Shown piece by piece: positions 6,963 through 13,756 of a DNA stretch of 22,073 nucleotides. The position numbers were made by a program, and so were the translations under genes. The notes under the pieces were generated by a model. That model did not search any database. It was not told the DNA's origin and saw only the letters and a list, made by a program, of their open reading frames with translations. Where the stretch lies: the NCBI GenBank assembly GCA_028527945.1, contig JAQQAK010000147.1:1-22073 (forward strand), given 5' to 3'. Within the stretch, counting starts at the first letter, position 1, and each line of letters opens with the position of its first letter. This stretch comes from Spirochaetaceae bacterium. GTDB taxonomy: Bacteria > Spirochaetota > Spirochaetia > UBA9216.

Positions 6963-7429
6963 ACATTTTCCTCCGTTAGTGCTATGTTTACTTCAAATGA
7001 GCCAATTTCAGAAAGAAATGACAGGCTTATTGTTTGCAGAGAAAGAAAATCTATTACTGCCGCGGCTCCTCCAAAAACTGCCGGAGGTGTTATATCAATT
7101 TTGCTATTATCTCCGGCAAGAATGATACTGGCCTGGCCAGTAATGATATTTGCTAATTCTGAAACGGCACTGTTTTTAAGTTTTTTTAATTCTACAGGAA
7201 GTCTTCCCGGAATCATTGTTTTTGCCACCGACATAGCAACGTTATCATCCATAGAGTAGACTACTTGTCCCCTTACCGCTCCTGTAACCCCAATTATGAT
7301 GGATAACTCTTTTGAAGGAAGCGGTGAATTTTTTACAACAAGAGAGTTTCTGTTCAGCTGTACATCTAATTCCTTTTTAAATGTTTTAACAGCGGCCTGT
7401 ATAAAAGGGTTTGCGTATTCTGCTTTCAT
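6959..7429 (-). CDS. cheX: CheX-type CheY-phosphate phosphatase
   Basis: A 156-residue protein of the CheC/CheX/FliY phosphatase family. The signature helix NSAVSELANIITGQAS contains the E-x2-N catalytic pair (Glu91, Asn94), which in characterised CheX inserts into the CheY active site to position the attacking water. Only one such motif is present, as in CheX rather than CheC. Residues GAVRGQVVYSMDDNVAMSVAKTM fit the conserved strand-turn-helix before it. AAGGAG upstream gives a good start. It overlaps cheY by four bases and follows the kinase by 61 bases, a gap that contains a stem-loop. Its job is most likely to switch off the CheY encoded directly after it. Confidence 0.9.
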   Translation of the reverse strand: MKAEYANPFIQAAVKTFKKELDVQLNRNSLVVKNSPLPSKELSIIIGVTGAVRGQVVYSMDDNVAMSVAKTMIPGRLPVELKKLKNSAVSELANIITGQASIILAGDNSKIDITPPAVFGGAAAVIDFLSLQTISLSFLSEIGSFEVNIALTEENV

Positions 7430-7461
7430 GTTTAATTACTCCTTATATAAATGAAAACAAC

Positions 7462-7487
7462 GCATACAATTGAAAAGAACTGTATGC
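7462..7487 (-). terminator. Stem-loop between the kinase gene and cheX
   Basis: On the minus strand GCATACAGTT pairs with AATTGTATGC (one G-U pair) around a six-base loop CTTTTC. It starts four bases after the kinase stop codon and is followed by GTTGTTTTC, an imperfect T-run. It could be a partial terminator or an RNA processing/stability element that sets the kinase to CheX/CheY ratio. Confidence 0.45.
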
Positions 7488-7490
7488 TCA

Positions 7491-9884
7491 TCATGCATTG
7501 GAAAGCGGTACCATTAATTCAAAGGTTGTACCTTTTCCTGTTTTTGATCTTATTTCAATGCTGCCTCCAAGCTTTGAGACGGACTCATTAACTGCGGCAA
7601 GGCCTACCCCTCGGCCTGAGGTATCAGTTGCAGTTTCTCTGGTAGAAAAGCCATCGTTTAACAGAAGCGCGTAAATCTCTGAGTTTTGCATGCTTCTGTT
7701 ATTTTCAATTAAACCAAGAGATCTTGCTTTTTTCTCAACCGCAATTGGATTTATGCCTCGTCCATCATCTTTGAACTCCAGGCTCATTTTGTTTCTTTCA
7801 ACTGTAATTGTTAACCTTATTTTTCCTTCAGGAGTTTTTTGTAACGCTTCTCTCTCGAATGGGTATTCTATTCCGTGATCAACCATATTATTCACAATGT
7901 GGATACAAGATTCAGCGAGAGGAAAAAATCTGTCAGGGACAATTTTTAACCGTCCTCCTATAATTTCCATTGGTAGTATTTTTTTACCAAGTTTTTCGGC
8001 TGTAACTTCGGCTGCAAAAGGCAAGCGTGAAAAAAGATCTAACAAGGTAATTTTTCTGAATGAATCGAGAAACTTTTGAAGCTTTCTGTCTTTAGGATTT
8101 GTCTTTTTTGTGTACTGTATTAGTGTAAGAAAATCTTTTCTTGGAATTGATACTCCATTTGATTCCTCTATCCAGTTATCACCAAGCGTATTGGAGATTG
8201 ATTTCAGTTCTTTGTAATAGTATTTACGAATCTGTATAAGAATTTCTTTGTAAGATATTGCTGTATCAAGATGAATGCTATCAGTAATTAAGGTTTCAGA
8301 TTCATGCGCGGTCTTTTGCGTTTGTATAAAACTGAAAAATCCTGAATCACCTTTAAAAGTATGAATTCTACGCATTAGCTGTTTCTTTTCATCTTTGGAT
8401 GGATCCTGTTGAATATACAACTCGAGGGTTTGAAACAAAGTGTCTGCTGATTCTGTGAATTGAGCAAAAAAATGTTTGTTATGTATTGCCCGTAATATTC
8501 TTTTATGGTTTTCTGCTTCAATTCTATTTTTACGATCTATTTCAAGCTTTAGAGTTATATCATTACAAATGCAAAGTATCTTTTTTTCTCCAGTCTCTTT
8601 ATAACTCAAACTAATATTTCTATTTTTTATTCTTGTCTGTTTTTCAGTTAAATCTATAATTATTTTAGCTTTTGATTTTTCTTCAAAATATAGCTTAAAC
8701 CCTTGTTTAAAATCAGAGACCATTTCATCCATACCCGGAAAAAGAACTTCTGATACTGAAAGTCCGGCAATGTTCATTCCGAATATGTCTTCACAACCCT
8801 TTGAATAATCAGGATCTATTACCATAGATTCTCCAAATGTAAAGAATCCTTCTTCCGCGTTATCAAGAATATTTTTTAATGAAGAGGTACGATCTTGTAT
8901 TTTTTTTTCAAGGTCACTGTTTGCTGCTTCTATTTCCTTTCTGGCGCTTAAAAGCTGCTTACTGTTTCGCCATGAGGCATAATGCGATATTGTTACTATA
9001 ATTGTCAGAAGTGTAAGAAGGATTGTGTAAATTATCATATCCCTCTGTATCTTTTTTATCCCTGTCACAGGACCGCAGTAGGCCATTGTCAGATCAAGGG
9101 TTGGAATATTTATATATCCCTTGTAAGTCCCTTTTATAAAATCTGTTCTGATATAAGTTTGATTTTCTTCAAGGAGGTTAAGAGTTTTATCTATATTATC
9201 TGTTAAGATATCAACATTAATATCTCCGGTTTTTTTTGTTTCAAGAATCTCACCACCATCGTCAAAAATAGTATTTATATAAACGTCTTCAAGGAAGCTT
9301 TTTTCTGAGATATTGTTTAACAATGAAATACTTAAATCTATTCCGGCTACTCCGTAAAGATCGCTCCCTACATAGACTGGCGTGGATATTGAAATTATTT
9401 TTTTCCCTGTCATTTCATCTTTATGTGGTTTTATAATTATGGTGTGATCTTCTTCAATTGCTTTTCTGAACCACTCTTGAGTTGTCCAGTCTATATTATT
9501 CAGAAAACTCCAGTTTTCTGAATGTACAGCATAGCCACCTTTAGAAGGGGGGATGATTGTCGCGAAATAGATATCAATTATATCGTATTGTCCTTCTTTG
9601 GTTGATTTCAGATAGGTTTCAACATTTTTTGCTGAAAGATTATCAAGACGCCCTATTCTTTTACCAATTCCCCTTAAAGCGTTTCGTTTTTCACTTATCC
9701 AGCTGTTTACTTCTTTGGCCACGCTTTGAAGAGAAACCTCAATCATATTTTCCAAATGCGTATTGGTTGATTTAAAAGAAGAAGTTAGAACATAGGTGAA
9801 AATTCCAATCGTAAAAATAGCCAGTGCAATAAGTACAAAGCCGCCTCTTGTGATTTTGTCAAAACTGTAATCTATTTTTTTCAT
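7491..9884 (-). CDS. Membrane-bound CheA-like histidine kinase (Cache-PAS-HPt-HATPase)
   Basis: A 797-residue sensor kinase. There is a membrane helix at about 13-34, then an extracytoplasmic Cache-type domain (about 40-275, including WTTQEWFRKA and SISTPVYVGSDLYGVAGIDLS), a second membrane helix (about 283-300) and a coiled coil (about 308-335). A PAS domain follows (about 335-445), then an HPt domain with RRIHTFKGDSGFF (phosphorylated His508). The C-terminus is a CheA-type catalytic domain: HIVNNMVDHGIE (662-673), DDGRG (706-710) and GRGVGL (757-762). The histidine is in an HPt domain rather than a HisKA helix, and the ATPase box is CheA-like, yet there is no CheW-like SH3 domain and no separate CheY-binding P2 domain. 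It probably senses a small ligand outside the cell and phosphorylates the CheY encoded downstream. The start lacks a strong ribosome site (AGAAG only). Confidence 0.88.
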   Translation of the reverse strand: MKKIDYSFDKITRGGFVLIALAIFTIGIFTYVLTSSFKSTNTHLENMIEVSLQSVAKEVNSWISEKRNALRGIGKRIGRLDNLSAKNVETYLKSTKEGQYDIIDIYFATIIPPSKGGYAVHSENWSFLNNIDWTTQEWFRKAIEEDHTIIIKPHKDEMTGKKIISISTPVYVGSDLYGVAGIDLSISLLNNISEKSFLEDVYINTIFDDGGEILETKKTGDINVDILTDNIDKTLNLLEENQTYIRTDFIKGTYKGYINIPTLDLTMAYCGPVTGIKKIQRDMIIYTILLTLLTIIVTISHYASWRNSKQLLSARKEIEAANSDLEKKIQDRTSSLKNILDNAEEGFFTFGESMVIDPDYSKGCEDIFGMNIAGLSVSEVLFPGMDEMVSDFKQGFKLYFEEKSKAKIIIDLTEKQTRIKNRNISLSYKETGEKKILCICNDITLKLEIDRKNRIEAENHKRILRAIHNKHFFAQFTESADTLFQTLELYIQQDPSKDEKKQLMRRIHTFKGDSGFFSFIQTQKTAHESETLITDSIHLDTAISYKEILIQIRKYYYKELKSISNTLGDNWIEESNGVSIPRKDFLTLIQYTKKTNPKDRKLQKFLDSFRKITLLDLFSRLPFAAEVTAEKLGKKILPMEIIGGRLKIVPDRFFPLAESCIHIVNNMVDHGIEYPFEREALQKTPEGKIRLTITVERNKMSLEFKDDGRGINPIAVEKKARSLGLIENNRSMQNSEIYALLLNDGFSTRETATDTSGRGVGLAAVNESVSKLGGSIEIRSKTGKGTTFELMVPLSNA

Positions 9885-9958
9885 TTATCTTCTCAACTTT
9901 CATTTGTTTAACCCTGATTAAAGGGAATACTTGGCAGATTTCCTTCTGCTGCTACTTA

Positions 9959-9987
9959 ATTATAGTAATTCAAGTTGAGAAGTCTAA
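9959..9987 (-). promoter_or_regulatory. Promoter of the CheA-like/cheX/cheY operon
   Basis: On the minus strand TTAGAC (9987-9982), 17 bases, then a perfect TATAAT (9964-9959). This predicts a leader of about 67 bases. One arm of an 11-base inverted repeat (9972-9982) lies in the spacer; the other arm (9889-9899) covers the weak ribosome site. Confidence 0.6.
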
Positions 9988-10036
9988 AAAATTGCAGGAT
10001 TTTTTTAGTTTTTTCGATATTCTGATAAGGTTGTTG

Positions 10037-10666
10037 TTAAAACAAGATTTGAATTATACCTGAGAACATAATCAGTTTAAATGCAATAAACCACATCACA
10101 ATAAAAATTAAGCCGTCCATGATTCTCCATGTAAGCTGTTTTTTGAATAATGGAGACAGTTTGCCTGCGCCAATAGCGAGCGCAAAAAACCAGATGTACG
10201 ACATTGTTATAGAACCTATTCCAAAAAGCCACCGGCCGCTGCCTTTGAAGGTTCCGCTTATTCCTCCAAGAAGAACTACTGTATCAAGATAAACGTGTGG
10301 GTTAAGAAGTGTTAGCGTAAGGCTTATAATAATAACCTCTTTACGGTTTTTTATATTCCTGCTACTGTTTTCCATACCATTGGAAGGTTTTAGCGCGGAA
10401 CGAAGACTTGCTGCACCATAGATAATTAAGAAAACTGCGCCTCCGCAAGCAGCAATGGGAACAAGCAGCTCTGACTGTTTTATAAGACTTCCCATTCCTG
10501 CAATTCCGGCGCTTATAAGCACTGTGTCACAGAGTGCGCAGACAAGTGCTACTGATAAATGGTATTGTTTTTTTATACCTTGAGTTAATACAAATGTGTT
10601 CTGAGAGCCGATTGCTATAATCAATCCAGCCTGTGTTCCTATTCCTGTCAAAAATGCTGTTAACAT
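10037..10666 (-). CDS. LysE/ArgO-family basic amino-acid exporter
   Basis: A 209-residue membrane protein with about six hydrophobic segments. The N-terminal GIGTQAGLIIAIGSQNTFVL with the GSQN motif (residues 20-23) and the later LTLLNPHVYLDTVVLLGG are hallmarks of the LysE/ArgO (YggA) branch, which exports lysine and arginine. It is transcribed away from a LysR regulator of the LysG/ArgP type, the classic arrangement in which the regulator senses intracellular basic amino acids and turns on the exporter. No ribosome site precedes the ATG. A -10-like TAATAT (10678-10673) ends six bases before it, with TTCACT (10701-10696) 17 bases further upstream, so the message may be leaderless. Confidence 0.88.
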   Translation of the reverse strand: MLTAFLTGIGTQAGLIIAIGSQNTFVLTQGIKKQYHLSVALVCALCDTVLISAGIAGMGSLIKQSELLVPIAACGGAVFLIIYGAASLRSALKPSNGMENSSRNIKNRKEVIIISLTLTLLNPHVYLDTVVLLGGISGTFKGSGRWLFGIGSITMSYIWFFALAIGAGKLSPLFKKQLTWRIMDGLIFIVMWFIAFKLIMFSGIIQILF

Positions 10667-10693
10667 GTGAAAATATTACTTAAAAACTTAAAA

Positions 10694-10723
10694 TTAGTGA
10701 AATTAATTATATGAATATATAAT
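10694..10723 (+). promoter_or_regulatory. Promoter region of the LysR-type gene in the divergent intergenic
   Basis: TTAGTG (10694-10699), 18 bases, then TATAAT (10718-10723) point toward the regulator gene. They overlap the opposite-facing exporter promoter elements (10673-10701). The 77-base gap is therefore shared by both genes, as is usual for LysR pairs. Confidence 0.5.
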
Positions 10724-10743
10724 AAGTTTTGCTAATATAAGAA

Positions 10744-11634
10744 ATGCTTGAATATCGTTATTTGGAAGCTCTTGCCGCAGTTGTCGAGCAGGAGGGTTTT
10801 GAGAGAGCAGGAGACTATTTACACATTACTCAATCTGCCGTTACCCAGCGGATTCGCCAGCTGGAGGAACTTGCAGGACAGATTTTATTAATTCGTAGTC
10901 AGCCGCCTGTGCCCACCGAGGCGGGGCTTCTTCTGCTTGAGCATTTCAGGAAGGTGCGGGTTCTTGAGCAGGAATTTGAGGCTCGCTCTTCTCTTACAGC
11001 GTCAAAACAGAAACCGGTAATTACACTTGCAGTAAACGCAGATAGCCTCGCGACATGGTTTTCAGCTGTTGTCGGAAGATATTTTTCTCTTGCGCGTGGG
11101 AATCTGGATATTAAAAGCGCGGATCAGGATGTAACTCATGAGATGATGGTTGACGGCATTGCCATGGGATGTATTAGTTCTATTTCAACAGCCTTCAGAG
11201 GATGCCGGAAGAATTTATTAGGCAATATGGTTTACAGGTTTGTTTCAACCAGAAGTTTTGCAGAGCGGTATTTTTCTGACGGTGTTGATGAAAAATCTTA
11301 TAACGAAGCCCCAAAACTTAACTTCAACAAAGATGATCAGCTTCTTGAAAATTGGGCTGGTCAGTTTTTTAAAAATTGCAATTCATATGAAAATAGTCAT
11401 TTTATGCCATCATCAGAGCTTTTTCCTGTTATGGTAAGAAAAGGCTCAGTTTGTGGAATGCTTCCTGATGAGCAGTTTAATGAATTCAAAGAAGATTATG
11501 ATTTAGTAGATCTCTCAATGGATAAACCTGTTTCTACCCCGCTTTACTGGCATCGTTGGAGTATTCCATCAGAAGAACTGGATATTATCACAGAAATAAT
11601 AATGGAAGAGGCTAAGAAGGCTCTCATAATGTAG
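10744..11634 (+). CDS. LysR-family regulator of the LysG/ArgP type
   Basis: A 296-residue LysR-type activator. The N-terminal winged helix-turn-helix is LEALAAVVEQEGFERAGDYLHITQSAVTQRIRQLEELAG (about 7-45). The linker with LIRSQPPVPTEAGLLLLEH and the periplasmic-binding-like effector domain (about 90-290) follow. The 'RSQPPVPTEAG' form is characteristic of the ArgP/LysG/IciA group. By position it controls the divergent LysE/ArgO exporter, probably in response to lysine or arginine. The ATG is preceded only by TAAGAA, a weak ribosome site. No terminator is obvious after the stop. Confidence 0.9.
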   Translation: MLEYRYLEALAAVVEQEGFERAGDYLHITQSAVTQRIRQLEELAGQILLIRSQPPVPTEAGLLLLEHFRKVRVLEQEFEARSSLTASKQKPVITLAVNADSLATWFSAVVGRYFSLARGNLDIKSADQDVTHEMMVDGIAMGCISSISTAFRGCRKNLLGNMVYRFVSTRSFAERYFSDGVDEKSYNEAPKLNFNKDDQLLENWAGQFFKNCNSYENSHFMPSSELFPVMVRKGSVCGMLPDEQFNEFKEDYDLVDLSMDKPVSTPLYWHRWSIPSEELDIITEIIMEEAKKALIM

Positions 11635-11663
11635 TATTTATTAGTAATTTAGTTAAAAATTAT

Positions 11664-11692
11664 TTGAATTAGAAACTTAAGAATTTTATAAT
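11664..11692 (+). promoter_or_regulatory. Promoter of the PAS histidine kinase gene
   Basis: TTGAAT (11664-11669), a 17-base spacer and TATAAT (11687-11692). The expected start near 11699 leaves a leader of only about 10 bases containing GGGGA before the ATG at 11709. Confidence 0.65.
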
Positions 11693-11708
11693 GAAATGGG
11701 GATGATAA

Positions 11709-12890
11709 ATGAGTATAGACGATTTGGAGAAAATATATAAAAAAGAACTTGCTCTGTTTGAAGGTCTTTTGCATTCCAATAATTTAGCAATTATTATTCT
11801 ACATGAAGATGCTTCAATAAGAGCCCTCAATAATCCTTCTTTTGAAATTTTTCATTTACCAAAAGATAATTTAGAAGGAAAAAGACTTGGTGATGTTTTT
11901 CCGGGAGAGCTTGGAGTTGCTGTTGAAAATATTGTGGCAGAGTGCAAGTTGACTCAGAGCCCGGCAGCGTTGGAAAAACAACCTTATAAGGATGAGCAAA
12001 AAACAGTTTTTATTGAAATAAAAGCTTTTCCTGTTATCAGGCAGAATGTCTTGTTAGGTTTTTTAATATCCGGTGAAGATATTACAGAACGATTGGAATT
12101 AGAAAGACAGAATAAAGAAGGTGAAAAGTTTAGATTAGTTGGAGAATTAACAGCTGGTGTTGCGCATGAAATAAATACTCCAGTTCATTATATTCAGAAT
12201 AATTTAAAATATTTGAAGTCTGTGATAGATGAGCTCACCTCTTTTTTATCAAACAAAAATACTGAAGAATTTCAGCATATGAAAATGTTAATTGAAGATG
12301 TTCCTGATGCTGTAAATCAATCTATTGAAGGGATTCAAAGGATTTCTGGAATAGTACGCTCAATGACTAATTACTCACATCCGGGGACCATTAAACCTGA
12401 AGAATTTGATCCGGTAACCGCTATTGATGACGCAATTATTCTTTCTTCTAATGAGTGGAAGAAGGTCGCAAAGATAGATTTTATTAAACCTGATACCAAA
12501 ATCATGCTTAAAGGTTATAGCAATGGCATTACTCAAGTTTTTGTAAATTTGATAATAAACGCTTGTCACGCAATAAAGGGCAAGTATAAAAATGATTTAT
12601 CAAATGATGGTAAGATAGTCATAAAAGTTGATTTTAATAATGAATGCTTGAGAAATGAGCTTAAGATTCAATTTTCTGATAATGGAACAGGAATGTCTGA
12701 AGAGATAAAAGATAAAATTTTTGAACCTTTTTTTACTACAAAACCAATTGGGAAAGGAACAGGTCAGGGCTTAGCTCAGGTATATTCTTGTATTGTTAAA
12801 TCTCATAAGGGTAAAATAGCGGTTGACTCAGTAGAGGGAGAAGGTTCTACTTTCATAATTCATTTGCCGCTGCTAACTGGGGAATCGTAA
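11709..12890 (+). CDS. Cytoplasmic PAS-domain sensor histidine kinase
   Basis: A 393-residue kinase without membrane segments. A PAS domain occupies about 10-130 (LAIIILHEDASIRALNNPSFEIF to GFLISGEDITERLELERQ). The dimerisation and phosphoacceptor helix is LVGELTAGVAHEINTPVHYIQNN, with His153. The ATP-binding domain has QVFVNLIINACHAI (N box), FSDNGTGM (G1), FEPFFTTKPIGKGTGQGLA (F and G2 boxes) and a C-terminal GEGSTFIIHLPL. HEINTP-type kinases often respond to redox or small ligands, but no haem or flavin residue can be identified. No response regulator is adjacent, so the partner is unknown. The gene stands alone with its own promoter. Confidence 0.9.
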   Translation: MSIDDLEKIYKKELALFEGLLHSNNLAIIILHEDASIRALNNPSFEIFHLPKDNLEGKRLGDVFPGELGVAVENIVAECKLTQSPAALEKQPYKDEQKTVFIEIKAFPVIRQNVLLGFLISGEDITERLELERQNKEGEKFRLVGELTAGVAHEINTPVHYIQNNLKYLKSVIDELTSFLSNKNTEEFQHMKMLIEDVPDAVNQSIEGIQRISGIVRSMTNYSHPGTIKPEEFDPVTAIDDAIILSSNEWKKVAKIDFIKPDTKIMLKGYSNGITQVFVNLIINACHAIKGKYKNDLSNDGKIVIKVDFNNECLRNELKIQFSDNGTGMSEEIKDKIFEPFFTTKPIGKGTGQGLAQVYSCIVKSHKGKIAVDSVEGEGSTFIIHLPLLTGES

Positions 12891-12920
12891 AACTATAAAT
12901 TTTTTTACCATTTATTCGCC

Positions 12921-12939
12921 GGGAAGGTTTAATACTCCG
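12921..12939. repeat. Short repeat also found at 1368-1386
   Basis: GGGAAGG-Y-TTAATACTC-Y-G occurs here and at 1368-1386 with 17 of 19 bases identical. Both copies lie at the 3' side of genes. Confidence 0.4.
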
Positions 12940-12946
12940 CCCTGCT

Positions 12947-13063
12947 TTAGCAGTATTCTACAGTAACGATTCCAACAACATATTTGCCATTCTGAATCTC
13001 CAATATTGGGCGTAAATCTTTCTGTTTGTACCAGCCAACCCAACCGGGGTTTTGAAAGAGGCT
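12947..13063 (-). other. Coding-like 38-codon stretch in frame after the RhtB-type exporter stop
   Basis: Read on the minus strand immediately after the exporter TAG, the frame stays open for 38 codons to TAA (12949-12947). It gives a non-repetitive sequence that includes WVGWYKQKDLRPI and NGKYVVGIVTVEY. There is no start codon with a ribosome site. It looks more like a decayed gene end than random AT-rich DNA, but I do not recognise the protein. Its first part is formed by the dispersed AGAGGCTC repeat, so part of the resemblance may be chance. The plus-strand bulged hairpin around CTGC-TTTA-GCAG (12942-12953) also lies at its end. Confidence 0.35.
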
Positions 13064-13064
13064 C
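13037..13064. repeat. Dispersed palindromic repeat, near-complete copy
   Basis: It reads AACCC-AACCG-GGGTT followed by TTGAAAGAGGCTC on the plus strand. Twenty-seven of its 28 bases match 20532-20559. The right end overlaps the stop codon of the RhtB-type exporter gene. Confidence 0.7.
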
Positions 13065-13660
13065 TATATAACAATAAAAACCGCAGAAGCTGCTGTAAGC
13101 GCTCCAAGAAAATAATTTACAAACTTTTGATTTTTTCCTTTTGAAAGAAGTTTTTTTAGTATAGTTCCAAAATATGCCCATACAGATACTGAAATTGGTG
13201 TTATAAACAGAAAAGCTGAAAATATTAAGAAAGTAGAAGGAGTGTATAATTCTTCATCAAGAGGAAACACTGACATTGCGGTTATTGTCATAATGTAGCA
13301 TTTCGGATTTAAGTATTGAAATCCGGCAGCCTGCAGTATTGAAAAGGGTTTATCATAAGAATTATTATTTTTATTATTATGACTTTTAAACGCAATCATT
13401 ATGGCCAAATATATAATATAAGCGGTTCCTGCCACTTTTAAAACGGTTTGTATAAAAGGAAATTTTTGGAATATAATCCCAAGACCAAATGACCAAAGAA
13501 TTAGTTGACTTTCAAGCCCGATAACTATTCCAATAATCATTGGAAGACATTTCTTGAATCCAAATTTTGCTCCTGATACTGTTAAAATCATATTATTAGG
13601 GCCAGGCGTTATTGTCATTGTTATTGTAAATAAAATAACTGGTAAAATAATTGTATTCAT
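13064..13660 (-). CDS. LysE/RhtB-family amino-acid or homoserine-lactone-type exporter
   Basis: A 198-residue membrane protein with about six hydrophobic stretches. TITPGPNNMILTVSGAKFGF carries the TPGPNN motif (residues 18-23) that marks the LysE/RhtB family of threonine, homoserine and other amino-acid exporters. GFQYLNPKCYIMTITAMSVF is the conserved second 'NPK' loop. It is distinct from the ArgO-type exporter 2.4 kb away. A GGAG ribosome site lies before the ATG. It is transcribed away from a MocR-type regulator that probably controls it; the pairing suggests a link to an amino acid or an amino compound that can react with PLP. Confidence 0.88.
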   Translation of the reverse strand: MNTIILPVILFTITMTITPGPNNMILTVSGAKFGFKKCLPMIIGIVIGLESQLILWSFGLGIIFQKFPFIQTVLKVAGTAYIIYLAIMIAFKSHNNKNNNSYDKPFSILQAAGFQYLNPKCYIMTITAMSVFPLDEELYTPSTFLIFSAFLFITPISVSVWAYFGTILKKLLSKGKNQKFVNYFLGALTAASAVFIVI

Positions 13661-13702
13661 ATTTTTCTCCTGTTATTGATATTATTCATATTATTACGGA
13701 CG

Positions 13703-13756
13703 ATAACAGATTCAGAAAGTTGACAAATGTACCATAACAGATTACCATTCTGTTAT
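13703..13756 (+). promoter_or_regulatory. Promoter and repeated operator of the MocR-type gene
   Basis: The direct repeat ATAACAGATT occurs at 13703-13712 and 13734-13743 (31 bases apart, about three helix turns). The inverse CTGTTAT occurs at 13750-13756 and 13670-13676. TTGACA (13720-13725), 17 bases, then TACCAT (13743-13748) form a promoter between the repeats. The start codon lies in the last repeat, six bases after the -10 box. Repeats of this layout are typical of MocR autoregulation. Confidence 0.65.

Noticed and set aside
6984..7259. A 91-codon plus-strand frame
   Set aside because: It is antisense to cheX, which has the E-x2-N signature and is translationally coupled to cheY.
12912..13181. 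An 89-codon minus-strand frame ending in GVLNLPGE
   Set aside because: It overlaps the exporter in a different frame and has no ribosome site or recognisable family; the in-frame stretch after the exporter stop looks more protein-like.
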